Origin: an uncultured Eubacteriales bacterium
Lineage (GTDB): Bacteria > Bacillota > Clostridia > Oscillospirales > CAG-382
Reading direction: 5' to 3'
Assembly (NCBI GenBank): GCA_934444645.1
Contig: CAKSCV010000023.1
Coordinates: 1-45,992, forward strand
DNA: 45,992 nt
Shown: positions 31,709 through 39,289 of the stretch, in pieces
How positions within the stretch are numbered: position 1 is the first letter of the stretch
Layout: each line of letters begins with the position of its first letter
Position numbers and translations under genes: made by a program
Notes under the pieces: model-generated
The model's database searches: none
Seen by the model: only the letters and a program-made list of their open reading frames with translations
What the model was told of the DNA's origin: nothing

Positions 31709-33325
31709 ATGAAAAAACGAATTATCTTATTTTTCGCTATGGCAGCTTTGCTCACCGTGTGCGCAGTTGGCGTGAGAGCGGAAACCTATGGAAATCTTAC
31801 ATACCGCATATCCGACGATGAAGTTACGATAACCGATTGTGATTCTTCCGCAACATCTGTCACGATTCCGGAAACAATTGACGGCTATCCGGTGACGAGT
31901 ATTGGCCGGTATGCCTTTGTGCGCCGTGCCGATCTTACAAGCATTACCATCCCGAATAGTGTAACAAGCATTGGCGGTGCTGCTTTTTGCGACTGCACCG
32001 GTCTTACAAGCGTCACCATCCCGAATAGTGTAACAAGCATTGGCGGAGGCGCCTTTTCCGGTTGCACCGGCCTTACAAACATAACTATACCGGACAGCGT
32101 GACAAGCATTGGTGGCACTGCTTTTTCCGGCTGCACCGGTCTTACGAGCATTACCATACCGAATAGCGTAACAAGCATTGGCGATTTTGCCTTTTCCGAC
32201 TGCACCGCCCTTACAAACATCGCCATACCGGACAGTGTAACGAGTATTGGCAAGTATTTCTTTCGGAAATGCACTAGCCTTACGAGTATTACCATACCGA
32301 ACAGCGTAACAAGCATTGGCGAAGAAGCTTTCTATGATTGTACCAGCCTTACGAGCGTTACCATACCGGACAGTGTGACGAGCATTGACAATCGAGCCTT
32401 TTCCGGTTGCACCAGCCTTACGAGCATTGTCATACCGGATAGCGTAATAAGCATTGGCGCGGCTGCTTTTTCCGGCTGTACCAGTCTTGCGAGCATTGTC
32501 ATACCAGACAGTGTAACAAGCATTGGCATCTCTGCCTTTAACAACACGCCTTGGTATAACGCAAAACCGGATGGCCTTATTTATATAAATAAAGTGTTAT
32601 ATAAATACAAAGGAACAATGCCTAGTAACACAAAGATTGATATAATTCCGGGTACAGTAAGCATTTCCGGTTTTGCCTTTTCCGACTGCAATGGCCTTAC
32701 GAGCATTACCATCCCGGACAGCGTAACAAGCATTGGAGCGAAAGCCTTTTCCGGCACCAACCTTACAAACATTACCATACCGGCCAGTGTAGCAGAAATA
32801 TCAGAAAATGCTTTTGATTCCACGCAATTAACAGATATATATTATAGCGGTACGGAAAAAGAATGGAAAAATATAAACATACTTAATGGCAACGAACCTT
32901 TGTTTCAAGCTACTTTGCATTGTGCGCCTGAATTACCAAACCAACTTGTGCTGACGATCGGTCAAAGAACAGCTCACGCGTTCGGACACACAAAGATCAA
33001 TGACGTAGCACCGGTTGTTGTCAACGGCCGCACCATGCTTCCGGTACGTTTTTTGGCTGAAAACTTGGGAGCGTCGGTCGCGTGGAATGAAGAAAAACAG
33101 CTTGTTACCATTACCGGAAAAAATCAAAACCAAGAGGATGTCACAATTCTCATTACCATCGGCGCGGCAAATGCGCAAATAAACGGACAATCCGTTGCTT
33201 TGGAAGCTCCTGCCTTTGTTGACCAAAACCGCACCTTTATGCCCGTTCGTTTAATTGCGGAAGCACTCGGTGCAAGTGTTGACTGGAATGAAGCCGAGCA
33301 AAAGGTCATTATTACAAAGACGTAA
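31709..33325 (+). CDS. Secreted BspA-type leucine-rich repeat protein with copper amine oxidase-type N-domain
   Basis: 538 residues. Signal peptide 1-25 (MKKRIILFFAMAALLTVCAVGVRAE). About 13 tandem 23-residue repeats of the pattern LTSITIPNSVTSIGxxAFxxCTG (about 50-375), the BspA-like LRR seen in surface proteins of gut bacteria. The C-terminal domain has VNGRTMLPVRFLAENLGASVAWNEEKQLVTI and a second half AFVDQNRTFMPVRLIAEALGASVDWNEAEQKVII, the copper-amine-oxidase N-terminal type used as a wall or polymer-binding module in Clostridia. Divergent from spoIVA; ends with a terminator at 33349-33384. Confidence 0.92.
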   Translation: MKKRIILFFAMAALLTVCAVGVRAETYGNLTYRISDDEVTITDCDSSATSVTIPETIDGYPVTSIGRYAFVRRADLTSITIPNSVTSIGGAAFCDCTGLTSVTIPNSVTSIGGGAFSGCTGLTNITIPDSVTSIGGTAFSGCTGLTSITIPNSVTSIGDFAFSDCTALTNIAIPDSVTSIGKYFFRKCTSLTSITIPNSVTSIGEEAFYDCTSLTSVTIPDSVTSIDNRAFSGCTSLTSIVIPDSVISIGAAAFSGCTSLASIVIPDSVTSIGISAFNNTPWYNAKPDGLIYINKVLYKYKGTMPSNTKIDIIPGTVSISGFAFSDCNGLTSITIPDSVTSIGAKAFSGTNLTNITIPASVAEISENAFDSTQLTDIYYSGTEKEWKNINILNGNEPLFQATLHCAPELPNQLVLTIGQRTAHAFGHTKINDVAPVVVNGRTMLPVRFLAENLGASVAWNEEKQLVTITGKNQNQEDVTILITIGAANAQINGQSVALEAPAFVDQNRTFMPVRLIAEALGASVDWNEAEQKVIITKT

Positions 33326-33348
33326 ATTGTAAATATTATTTTAGCTTA

Positions 33349-33384
33349 ACGTCCGCCAAGTCTCCCTTGCCGGACGTTTTTTTC
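33349..33384 (+). terminator. Terminator of the LRR protein gene
   Basis: Stem AACGTCCG with CGGACGTT, loop about 15, followed by a run of seven T residues. Confidence 0.88.
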
Positions 33385-33413
33385 TCAAACTCCTAAAATC
33401 TGCCGTCAAGCAC

Positions 33414-33442
33414 TTGATTTATTTACATTTATTTGGTAAAAT
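33414..33442 (+). promoter_or_regulatory. Sigma-A promoter of the EamA gene
   Basis: TTGATT (33414-33419), 17-bp spacer, TAAAAT (33437-33442). Confidence 0.65.
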
Positions 33443-33478
33443 AATGAAGCATTTCAATTTCAGGAGGAAAACAGACCT

Positions 33479-34417
33479 ATGTGGTTAATTTTAGCGCTGA
33501 CGGCGCTGCTTTTTTGGAGCGGTTCGGACTTATTCAGCAAAATGGGCTCGAAGCCGAACGACAAATACAGTCATTGGAAGATGGTGATTGCCGTCGGTCT
33601 TGTGATGGGTATTCATGCGATCATCGAAATGCTCACCGGTACGCCGGTATCGTTTCAGGCGATCCTTTATTATCTGCCGGCATCCAGCATGTACATTTTA
33701 TCCATGATTTTCGGTTATGTGACACTGCGTTACATTGAGCTTTCGGTTTCTTCGCCGATTTGCAACTCTTCCGGCGCGCTTGCCGCCATTTTATGTTTTC
33801 TGGTACTCGGACAGACCATTGACGGCCTTTCGACGGTCGGCGTTGTTTTGGTTTGTGCCGGTGTGTTGCTGCTCGGCATTTCGGAATACACCGAAAATGA
33901 AGAAGCGCGCAGGGCGCGTCAGAGCAAGGCGAATGTCAAATACTCCAAGAGCGTGCTTGCCATTCTGCTGCCGATTTTATATTGTATCATCGATGCGCTC
34001 GGGTCGTTCTTCGATACCATGATTTTAGACGAAGAAAACACGGTTTTGCCGAATATTTTCCACTATCTGCCGGAGGATACCGCCAATGTGGCATATGAAT
34101 TGACCTTCCTCTTTATGGCGCTTGTGGCGGCAATTTATGTTTTCATCATCCGCAAGGATACCGTCGTTATCAAAGCTGAGGGCTTTAAGGGCATTGGCGC
34201 GGTGTGCGAAACCATCGGCCAGTTAGCGTATATTTATGCGCTTTCGGCGAATGCCGTTGCCGCAGCTCCCGTTATTTCGGCGTATTGCGCGGCGTCGGTT
34301 TTATGGAGCCGCATTTTCTTAAAGGAAAAGCTTTCGTGGAAGCATTATGCGTCGATTGCCGTGGTTTTTGCCGGAATTATCATTCTCGGCGTTGCCGAAG
34401 GCTTGGCGGAAGCATAA
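33479..34417 (+). CDS. EamA/DMT-family transporter
   Basis: 312 residues, about ten transmembrane helices. It starts MWLILALTALLFWSGSDLFSKMG, with the first repeat ending near LLLGISEYTENEEARRARQ (a charged cytoplasmic loop at about 138-158), and the second repeat ends WSRIFLKEKLSWKHYASIAVVFAGIIILGV. The long central loop and the WSGSDLF start place it in the branch with a split EamA domain. Substrate unknown. AGGAGG site 10 bases upstream; terminator at 34650-34680. Confidence 0.88.
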   Translation: MWLILALTALLFWSGSDLFSKMGSKPNDKYSHWKMVIAVGLVMGIHAIIEMLTGTPVSFQAILYYLPASSMYILSMIFGYVTLRYIELSVSSPICNSSGALAAILCFLVLGQTIDGLSTVGVVLVCAGVLLLGISEYTENEEARRARQSKANVKYSKSVLAILLPILYCIIDALGSFFDTMILDEENTVLPNIFHYLPEDTANVAYELTFLFMALVAAIYVFIIRKDTVVIKAEGFKGIGAVCETIGQLAYIYALSANAVAAAPVISAYCAASVLWSRIFLKEKLSWKHYASIAVVFAGIIILGVAEGLAEA

Positions 34418-34467
34418 GACATTCGGAATTTTTCAAAAGGTTCGTTTAGGTGTATCAAAACCGCCAA

Positions 34468-34616
34468 CAACCCTTCCGACGCACTCCGTGCGCCACCTTC
34501 CCTTGCACAGGGACGGCAAATGCTGCCGCAGCTGCAGTGAAAAGCGCCGATTGCAGCGCACTTTTCCGGCTCCCTTGTGTAAAGGGAGCTGTCAGCTGTG
34601 CTGACTGAGGGATTGA
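34468..34616. repeat. MITE-like dispersed repeat, copy 1
   Basis: Starts CAACCCTTCCGAC and ends CTGAGGGATTG, imperfect terminal inverted repeats. Internal hairpins include CTCCCTTGTGTAAAGGGAG. A related copy without the right half lies at 39051-39180. No coding sequence. Repeats of this style (CAACCC-type ends with embedded CTCCCTT...AAGGGAG) are common in Ruminococcaceae genomes. Confidence 0.65.
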
Positions 34617-34649
34617 TTTTTCTGATACAAAGGGCTTTGTGACACGCTC

Positions 34650-34680
34650 TGCCGTTCTCATAAGAGAACGGCATTTTTCA
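34650..34680 (+). terminator. Rho-independent terminator
   Basis: Stem TGCCGTTCTC with GAGAACGGCA around ATAA, followed by TTTTTC. Ends the EamA transcription unit. Confidence 0.85.
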
Positions 34681-34698
34681 TCTTTTTTTCATTTGTTA

Positions 34699-34741
34699 TA
34701 GACAATTCCGCTTTTTTGTGATAGAATGACGGTAACCGGTT
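34699..34741 (+). promoter_or_regulatory. Promoter and half-operator of the SGNH esterase gene
   Basis: TAGACA (34699-34704), 17-bp spacer, TAGAAT (34722-34727). ACGGTAACCG begins 2 bases after the -10 (34729-34738), identical in sequence and spacing to one half of the palindromic operator at 37567-37590. Confidence 0.6.
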
Positions 34742-34801
34742 TTGCCGCAAACGGCCTATGCTTTGTTACACGGCAAACCGCCCGAAAGGAGCTGTTCTTG
34801 C

Positions 34802-35869
34802 ATGAAAAACATCTCGGAAATCGATTCCAACTTTCAAACAAAATCCGCCACCGGCGGCACGTTTCACAGCGTCGATCTGCCGCCGTTTGTTCTGTATGGC
34901 GTGCAAAAGGATGCCGACGGCTATTATCGGATGCCGCCCGAAATTGCCGCGAACGTCAGCGACGGCGTGAACACGCTCAACCGCCAGACCACCGGCGGTC
35001 TTGTGCGCTTCCGCACAAATGCGCCGAAGCTTTCGTTACGCGCTTCCGGAGCCGTGTGCAACGGTATCATGGCGCATATGACCGCGCTTGGCTCAGCCGG
35101 CTTTGATCTGTTCTGCGGCGAAGCTTTTATCGCCTCGTTTCCGCCGTGCTCCATGCCGCTCGGAACGGATTATTCGGCGGAAAAGGTGTTATACTTAAAT
35201 AACGCCGTTCCCGATGCGGACGGGTTTTACGAAATGACTCTGTATTTTCCGCTGTATGGCGCGTATCGGGAGATTTCGCTAAGCATTCCCGAGGGATATG
35301 AATTCCGTGCGCCGCGCAAAGCCTTCCGCAACCAAAAGCCGGTCGTGTTTTACGGCTCATCGATCACCCAAGGCGGCTGTGCGCCGACGCCCGGCATGGG
35401 ATATACCAACATTCTGTCCCGGTACTTGAATGCCTATTGCATCAATCTCGGCTTGTCGGGCAGCGCGAAAGCCGAGGATTCCATGATCGGGTATCTTGCT
35501 TCGCTCGACATGGAGGTGTTTGTGCTCGATTATGACCACAATGCGCCGAATGCGGCTCATTTGGCGGCTACGCATGAAAAGCTGTTTGCCGCTGTGCGAA
35601 GCGCACATCCAGCGCTGCCGATTGTGATTTTGTCCTCCATTCCGTGCTATTCGCCGGATTTTGAACAGGAAAAGCGGCGTGACATTATCCGCAAGACCTA
35701 TGAAAACGCCTGTGCGGCAGGCGACGAAAATGTGTATTTTATCGACGGAGCATCGTTCTTTACGCAGGTTCCGTTTGATATGGCGACCGTGGATGGCTGT
35801 CATCCCAACGGGCTTGGAATGTATTTGATGGCAGAAGGCGTTCGGAAGGTGCTTGAACCGTTACTTTAA
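34802..35869 (+). CDS. SGNH/GDSL-family carbohydrate esterase-like hydrolase
   Basis: 355 residues from the ATG at 34802 (AAAGGAG 11 bases upstream). N-terminal beta-sandwich-like domain (about 1-175) then SGNH hydrolase domain with nucleophile serine in FYGSSITQGG (about 180-189), glycine in LGLSGSA, and the D-x-x-H pair in VDGCHPN near 340. A two-domain arrangement like this is found in carbohydrate esterases that remove acetyl groups. No signal peptide, so probably intracellular. It is followed after 15 bases by the SLOG gene. Confidence 0.87.
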   Translation: MKNISEIDSNFQTKSATGGTFHSVDLPPFVLYGVQKDADGYYRMPPEIAANVSDGVNTLNRQTTGGLVRFRTNAPKLSLRASGAVCNGIMAHMTALGSAGFDLFCGEAFIASFPPCSMPLGTDYSAEKVLYLNNAVPDADGFYEMTLYFPLYGAYREISLSIPEGYEFRAPRKAFRNQKPVVFYGSSITQGGCAPTPGMGYTNILSRYLNAYCINLGLSGSAKAEDSMIGYLASLDMEVFVLDYDHNAPNAAHLAATHEKLFAAVRSAHPALPIVILSSIPCYSPDFEQEKRRDIIRKTYENACAAGDENVYFIDGASFFTQVPFDMATVDGCHPNGLGMYLMAEGVRKVLEPLL

Positions 35870-35884
35870 CCGACAGCAAGGAGA

Positions 35885-36490
35885 ATGAAAGGCATTATGG
35901 ATTACGTGAATCCCTTTGACCAGTGGAAGCAAGAGAGCCTGTTTGATGAATCCGATCCGTATTTTTTCCGCATGGAGGACAATGTGCCGAAAAGCCCGGA
36001 GAGTATCACACATTGCTTTTTTACCGGTCACCGCAGCATTCCCGAAGATAAAAAGCCCGCGCTTCTTGTGCGCATGAAAAGCACCGTTTCGTACTTATAT
36101 GCCAAGGGTGTCAAAACCTTTCATGCCGGCGGTGCGCTCGGCTTTGATATGCTGGCGGCGGCACAAATTGTCGATTTGCGGCGGTCACACCCGGAAATGC
36201 GCTTGGTGTTGGATCTGCCTTTTCATAACCAGACGGAGCGCTGGCATACGGAAGCCAAACGCTTTTATGCGTTCTTTTTGGAACAGGCGGACGAGGTGCG
36301 GTATGCCTATGAGGGGGAGATCACCGATGCCGGAAATGCCCGAAAATATTTACTCATGCGCGACCGGCTCATGGTACAGGCCGCTCATTACGGCATTGCC
36401 TATTTTTCCGGTGCGCGCGGCGGCACGTCCTATACCTTGGCTTTTGCCGAAAAAAACGGTTGTGAGCTGTATAATCTGTATGAACCCTGA
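35885..36490 (+). CDS. SLOG-fold protein (YpsA/DUF1273-like)
   Basis: 201 residues. FFTGHRSIPED (about 45-55) at the start of the Rossmann-like domain, HAGGALGFDMLAAAQIVDLRR (about 80-100), and FSGARGGTSYTLAFAEKNG near the C-terminus are the nucleotide-binding loops of the SLOG family (YpsA, LOG, DprA-like). The first 40 residues are extra. The start is uncertain: the ATG at 35885 has too short a spacing from AAGGAG, and the ATG at 35897 is equally possible. Ends 3 bases before the opposite-strand NlpC gene. Confidence 0.83.
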   Translation: MKGIMDYVNPFDQWKQESLFDESDPYFFRMEDNVPKSPESITHCFFTGHRSIPEDKKPALLVRMKSTVSYLYAKGVKTFHAGGALGFDMLAAAQIVDLRRSHPEMRLVLDLPFHNQTERWHTEAKRFYAFFLEQADEVRYAYEGEITDAGNARKYLLMRDRLMVQAAHYGIAYFSGARGGTSYTLAFAEKNGCELYNLYEP

Positions 36491-36493
36491 CAC

Positions 36494-37432
36494 TCACAGA
36501 AAGTTGCTTTCGGCAAAGCACAAAAAGCTTTGCGCCAGATCCTGCCGCCAAAGGACGCTTGCGGGATTCAAGCTGCCGACCGTGACGTACCCGGTGCTTG
36601 CCGAAGCGTGAACATACTCGTCGTCGCCGATGTAAAGCGCCATATGGCTCTTGAAGTAGATCAAATCGCCCGGCTGCAGCTGTGTTTTGTCGATCTCGTG
36701 CACATACCGCTTGTCGGCATAGGCATCGCGCCAGAGCGGCAGACCGTTTAAGGCATACACCGTGAAGCATAGCCCTGAACAGTCGATGCCGCTCGGTGTG
36801 CGGCCGCCCCAGCGGTACGGCGTGCCGAGATACGACAGGGCGTCGTCGCAGATTTGCTTGCGCAAGGCAGAAATTGTATTTTCAGGCAAGCCGGTGCGGC
36901 TTTTCAACTGAACAGAATTCGGATTTTCCGGATAGCCGGAGGAGGAAGAAACGTCTTTGACGTTTCTTCCTTTTTGCTCGGTTAGCAGAGGCCGCAGTGC
37001 GGCGGTCGGTACGAAAAAGCGGCGGCCCTTGTGGAGGATCGGGAAAAAGCGGTCACTGCTTAACGTCGGACGCCGGGCGAGTACGACCGCCGCGCGCGGC
37101 AGTGTCAGGATCGGCCGGTATTTGTACAGGCTGTCTAACAGCACATCGCAAAAGGGTGCCGTGACCGCGAACGCATACAGCTTCTCATGCGGCACAGCGT
37201 CGCAAAACGGTGCCGGAGTCAACACTTTTTCGGGCAGATAGCCGCAATAGCCGTAAGCCGTTTCACAGCGCACCCAGGCGATGCCGGAATCCGGCGCTGC
37301 TTCGGAAAGCACGCGCAAACGGGTGCCATAGGGAAGCTCGTCGCACATTTCGCCGGAAAGCTCGGGCGTGGTGTGCATATAGACGCTTGCGCGATCGATG
37401 GTATAAGGATATGTCGGGACGTTTTCGTTCAT
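36494..37432 (-). CDS. NlpC/P60 cell-wall peptidase with SH3-like domains
   Basis: 312 residues from the ATG at 37432 (GAGGTG upstream). Bacterial SH3-like region (about 20-75) and another beta domain (85-150), a linker, then an NlpC/P60 domain (about 195-312) with catalytic Cys in DCSGLCF, His in HMALYIG, and a third polar residue in EYVHAS. Family members cut gamma-D-Glu to diamino acid bonds in peptidoglycan peptides. No signal peptide is evident, which suggests cytosolic muropeptide recycling (YkfC-like); SH3 plus NlpC/P60 order agrees with that. Confidence 0.9.
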   Translation of the reverse strand: MNENVPTYPYTIDRASVYMHTTPELSGEMCDELPYGTRLRVLSEAAPDSGIAWVRCETAYGYCGYLPEKVLTPAPFCDAVPHEKLYAFAVTAPFCDVLLDSLYKYRPILTLPRAAVVLARRPTLSSDRFFPILHKGRRFFVPTAALRPLLTEQKGRNVKDVSSSSGYPENPNSVQLKSRTGLPENTISALRKQICDDALSYLGTPYRWGGRTPSGIDCSGLCFTVYALNGLPLWRDAYADKRYVHEIDKTQLQPGDLIYFKSHMALYIGDDEYVHASASTGYVTVGSLNPASVLWRQDLAQSFLCFAESNFL

Positions 37433-37537
37433 GCGGAACACCTCGCAGATTTTTATTTTACAGTATATGCGGCAGAGGACGAACGATATGCCGTCCAACC
37501 GTTTTTTCTGCAAAGAACGAAAATTTTGAAAAACCTC

Positions 37538-37590
37538 TTGACAAGCGGCAAAACGGAGACTATAATAACGGTAACCGCTCGGTTACCGTT
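37538..37590 (+). promoter_or_regulatory. Promoter with palindromic operator for the flavodoxin-like gene
   Basis: Near-consensus TTGACA (37538-37543), 17-bp spacer, TATAAT (37561-37566). Then a perfect inverted repeat, AACGGTAACCG and CGGTTACCGTT around CT (37567-37590), covers the start point. The geometry is that of a TetR-type repressor site. No TetR gene is in the window. Confidence 0.88.
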
Positions 37591-37672
37591 AAGGGCGCGA
37601 ACGGCTTCTCTGCCGGAGAACTCCGCCGTGCGTCTGTGCGGGCGAAACCGGCAAAAAGAAAGGTGACTGACT

Positions 37673-38179
37673 GTGAAAGCAATTGTTTATACCTCCAACA
37701 CCGGTAGTGCCGCGCAATACGCCGCGCTGTTGGCAAAAGAAACGGCTCTTTCGGTTTATTCGCTTGCCGAGGCTGTGAAAAAGCTGCCGCGCGGCACGGA
37801 AATTCTGTATGTCGGCTGGCTGATGGCCGGCACGGTCAAAGGCTACAAAAAAGCGGCCAAACGCTTTGCGGTACAGGCTGTCTGTGCTGTCGGAATGTTT
37901 GAGACAGGCACGCAGACCGAATATGTACGCAAAACCAACAAGCTTCCGCCCGAGCTGCCGTTGTTTACGCTGCAAGGCAATTTGGACAGAAACAAGCTGC
38001 ATGGGCTTTACCGGTTGATGATCGACATCATGCGCAAGGGCGTGACCAAGGGACTTTCCGAAAAGAAAGACCGCACGCCGGAGGAGGATTCGATCCTCTC
38101 CATGATGACAAATGGTACCGGGCGCGTTAAGGCGGAAAACTTAAAAGACGTGCTTGCTTGGTTTGCCGGTCGGCAGTGA
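37673..38179 (+). CDS. Flavodoxin-like domain protein
   Basis: 168 residues from a GTG start (GAAAGGTG upstream). KAIVYTSNTGSAAQYAALLAKET (2-24) is the FMN phosphate-binding start of flavodoxin-like proteins; ILYVGWLMAGTVKGYKKA (about 45-62) is the second loop. The C-terminal half is helical and lacks a further cofactor motif, similar to flavodoxin-domain proteins related to protoporphyrinogen oxidase HemG. Expression is probably repressed through the palindromic operator upstream. Confidence 0.82.
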   Translation: MKAIVYTSNTGSAAQYAALLAKETALSVYSLAEAVKKLPRGTEILYVGWLMAGTVKGYKKAAKRFAVQAVCAVGMFETGTQTEYVRKTNKLPPELPLFTLQGNLDRNKLHGLYRLMIDIMRKGVTKGLSEKKDRTPEEDSILSMMTNGTGRVKAENLKDVLAWFAGRQ

Positions 38180-38188
38180 GAGGTGTGT

Positions 38189-38395
38189 ATGCATTCGTAT
38201 CAACCGCTTTGGGAATGGCTTGCGCGGCGGAACGAGGAAACCGTTATGCTGACGTTTTCCGAAATCGCCGACATTGCCGGTGTTCCGCTTGGTCATTCTT
38301 TCTTGAACGAGAAAAAAGAGCTGACGGCTTATGGCTATCGCGTCGGTAAAATTTCGCTCAAAGCCGAAACCGTCACTTTTGAAAAAATCCATTAA
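38189..38395 (+). CDS. Small DUF7662-like protein
   Basis: 68 residues, ATG at 38189 with GAGAGGTG upstream, 9 bases after the flavodoxin-like gene. YQPLWEWLARRNEETVMLTFSEIADIAGVPLGHSFLNEKKEL matches the small DUF7662 pattern (LTFxEIExIxGxPLPxSA). The fold is probably a small winged helix. Function unknown. Likely in the same transcript as the flavodoxin-like gene. Confidence 0.72.
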   Translation: MHSYQPLWEWLARRNEETVMLTFSEIADIAGVPLGHSFLNEKKELTAYGYRVGKISLKAETVTFEKIH

Positions 38396-38413
38396 CCGGA
38401 AAGGAGCTACTTT

Positions 38414-38452
38414 TTGAAGTACAGTACGTATGCTTCGGTGTGTGTCGCCTGA
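38414..38452 (+). CDS. 12-residue leader peptide upstream of the RNHCP gene
   Basis: TTG start with AAAGGAG 7 bases upstream encodes M-K-Y-S-T-Y-A-S-V-C-V-A and stops at 38450-38452. The stop lies between the two 5' strands of the pseudoknot, so translation would melt or block it. Too short for certainty. Confidence 0.45.
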   Translation: MKYSTYASVCVA

Positions 38453-38489
38453 CGAGAGGTCGGCAAATCCACACACGCCGTTCCTCTCG
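38438..38489 (+). promoter_or_regulatory. Candidate H-type pseudoknot in the RNHCP mRNA leader
   Basis: GTGTGTG (38438-38444) pairs with CACACAC (38470-38476), and CGAGAGG (38453-38459) pairs with CCTCTCG (38483-38489). The two 7-bp stems are interleaved, giving an H-type pseudoknot 39 bases ahead of the RNHCP start codon and overlapping the end of a short leader frame. This arrangement suggests a cis-regulatory RNA or attenuator. Confidence 0.5.
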
Positions 38490-38527
38490 ACGAATTGTTT
38501 TTTACACATATCATCGGAGGAAGTATC

Positions 38528-38953
38528 ATGAACCGAGAGAATAAACGCAAATCCTTTGAAAAAGGCTATTACAAAACACACGCCTGCAACGACAGCTTTA
38601 CCTGCAAATTCTGTGGCCGTCCGGTCACACCGCAAAATGCCGGAAGCGACCATCGCAACCATTGCCCGAACTGCCTTTGCAGTCTCCATGTGGACGTCAC
38701 ACCCGGCGACCGTGCCAGCGATTGCGGCGGTTTGATGGAACCGGTTGCGGTTTGGGTGCGTGCCGGCGGCGAATGGGCGATCATCCATCGCTGTAAGAAA
38801 TGCGGCGTATTGCATTCCAACCGCGTGGCGGCGGATGACAATCCCATGAAGCTCATGAGCATTGCCATGAAGCCGCTTTGCGCACCGCCGTTTCCCATTG
38901 AACGCGTCGAGGAAATGACCGCGCTGATGGGCGGCGAGGGACGTATGCGGTAA
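38528..38953 (+). CDS. RNHCP domain zinc protein
   Basis: 141 residues (GGAGGAAG upstream). The defining RNHCP motif is visible as HRNHCPNCLCS (about 54-64), with a first zinc knuckle CKFCGRPV (about 27-34) and a second pair CKKCG (about 98-102). Basic N-terminus MNRENKRKSFEKGYY. Such proteins are small RNA- or ribosome-associated candidates with no defined role. Followed by a terminator at 38985-39021. Confidence 0.88.
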   Translation: MNRENKRKSFEKGYYKTHACNDSFTCKFCGRPVTPQNAGSDHRNHCPNCLCSLHVDVTPGDRASDCGGLMEPVAVWVRAGGEWAIIHRCKKCGVLHSNRVAADDNPMKLMSIAMKPLCAPPFPIERVEEMTALMGGEGRMR

Positions 38954-38984
38954 GGTGTGAGAACAGAGTTTTCTCTCAAAAATA

Positions 38985-39021
38985 AAACGAACGGCAGAGC
39001 TTTTTCTGTCGTTCGTTTTTT
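38985..39021 (+). terminator. Terminator of the RNHCP gene
   Basis: Stem AAACGAACGGCAGA with TGTCGTTCGTTT, loop about 8, followed by TTTT. Confidence 0.88.
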
Positions 39022-39050
39022 GCTTTCCGCAAAATTGCGTTTTCGATTAA

Positions 39051-39180
39051 CAACCCTTCCGTCACGCTTCGCGTGCTGCCGTCCCTTGCACAGGGACGGC
39101 AAAATGCCGCCGCGGTCATAGCGGTAAATATCGGTTGCCACGCACTTTTGCGCAACTCTCCGCAAGGGCCGTTCTGCATT
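39051..39180. repeat. MITE-like dispersed repeat, copy 2
   Basis: Begins CAACCCTTCCGTCACGC and contains CCGTCCCTTGCACAGGGACGG, as in the copy at 34468-34616. The right end is different or truncated. The stretch 39181-39289 holds nothing further that I can name. Confidence 0.6.
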
Positions 39181-39289
39181 CTCTGAAAATTCCGTCTCCT
39201 TAGATTTTCATTTTTCAATTCTCAATCCGCTCTGCCGATGCGGGATTTCAGAATTCTCTAAACAGAGAGCCTTTTTCGTTTGTCCCGCG

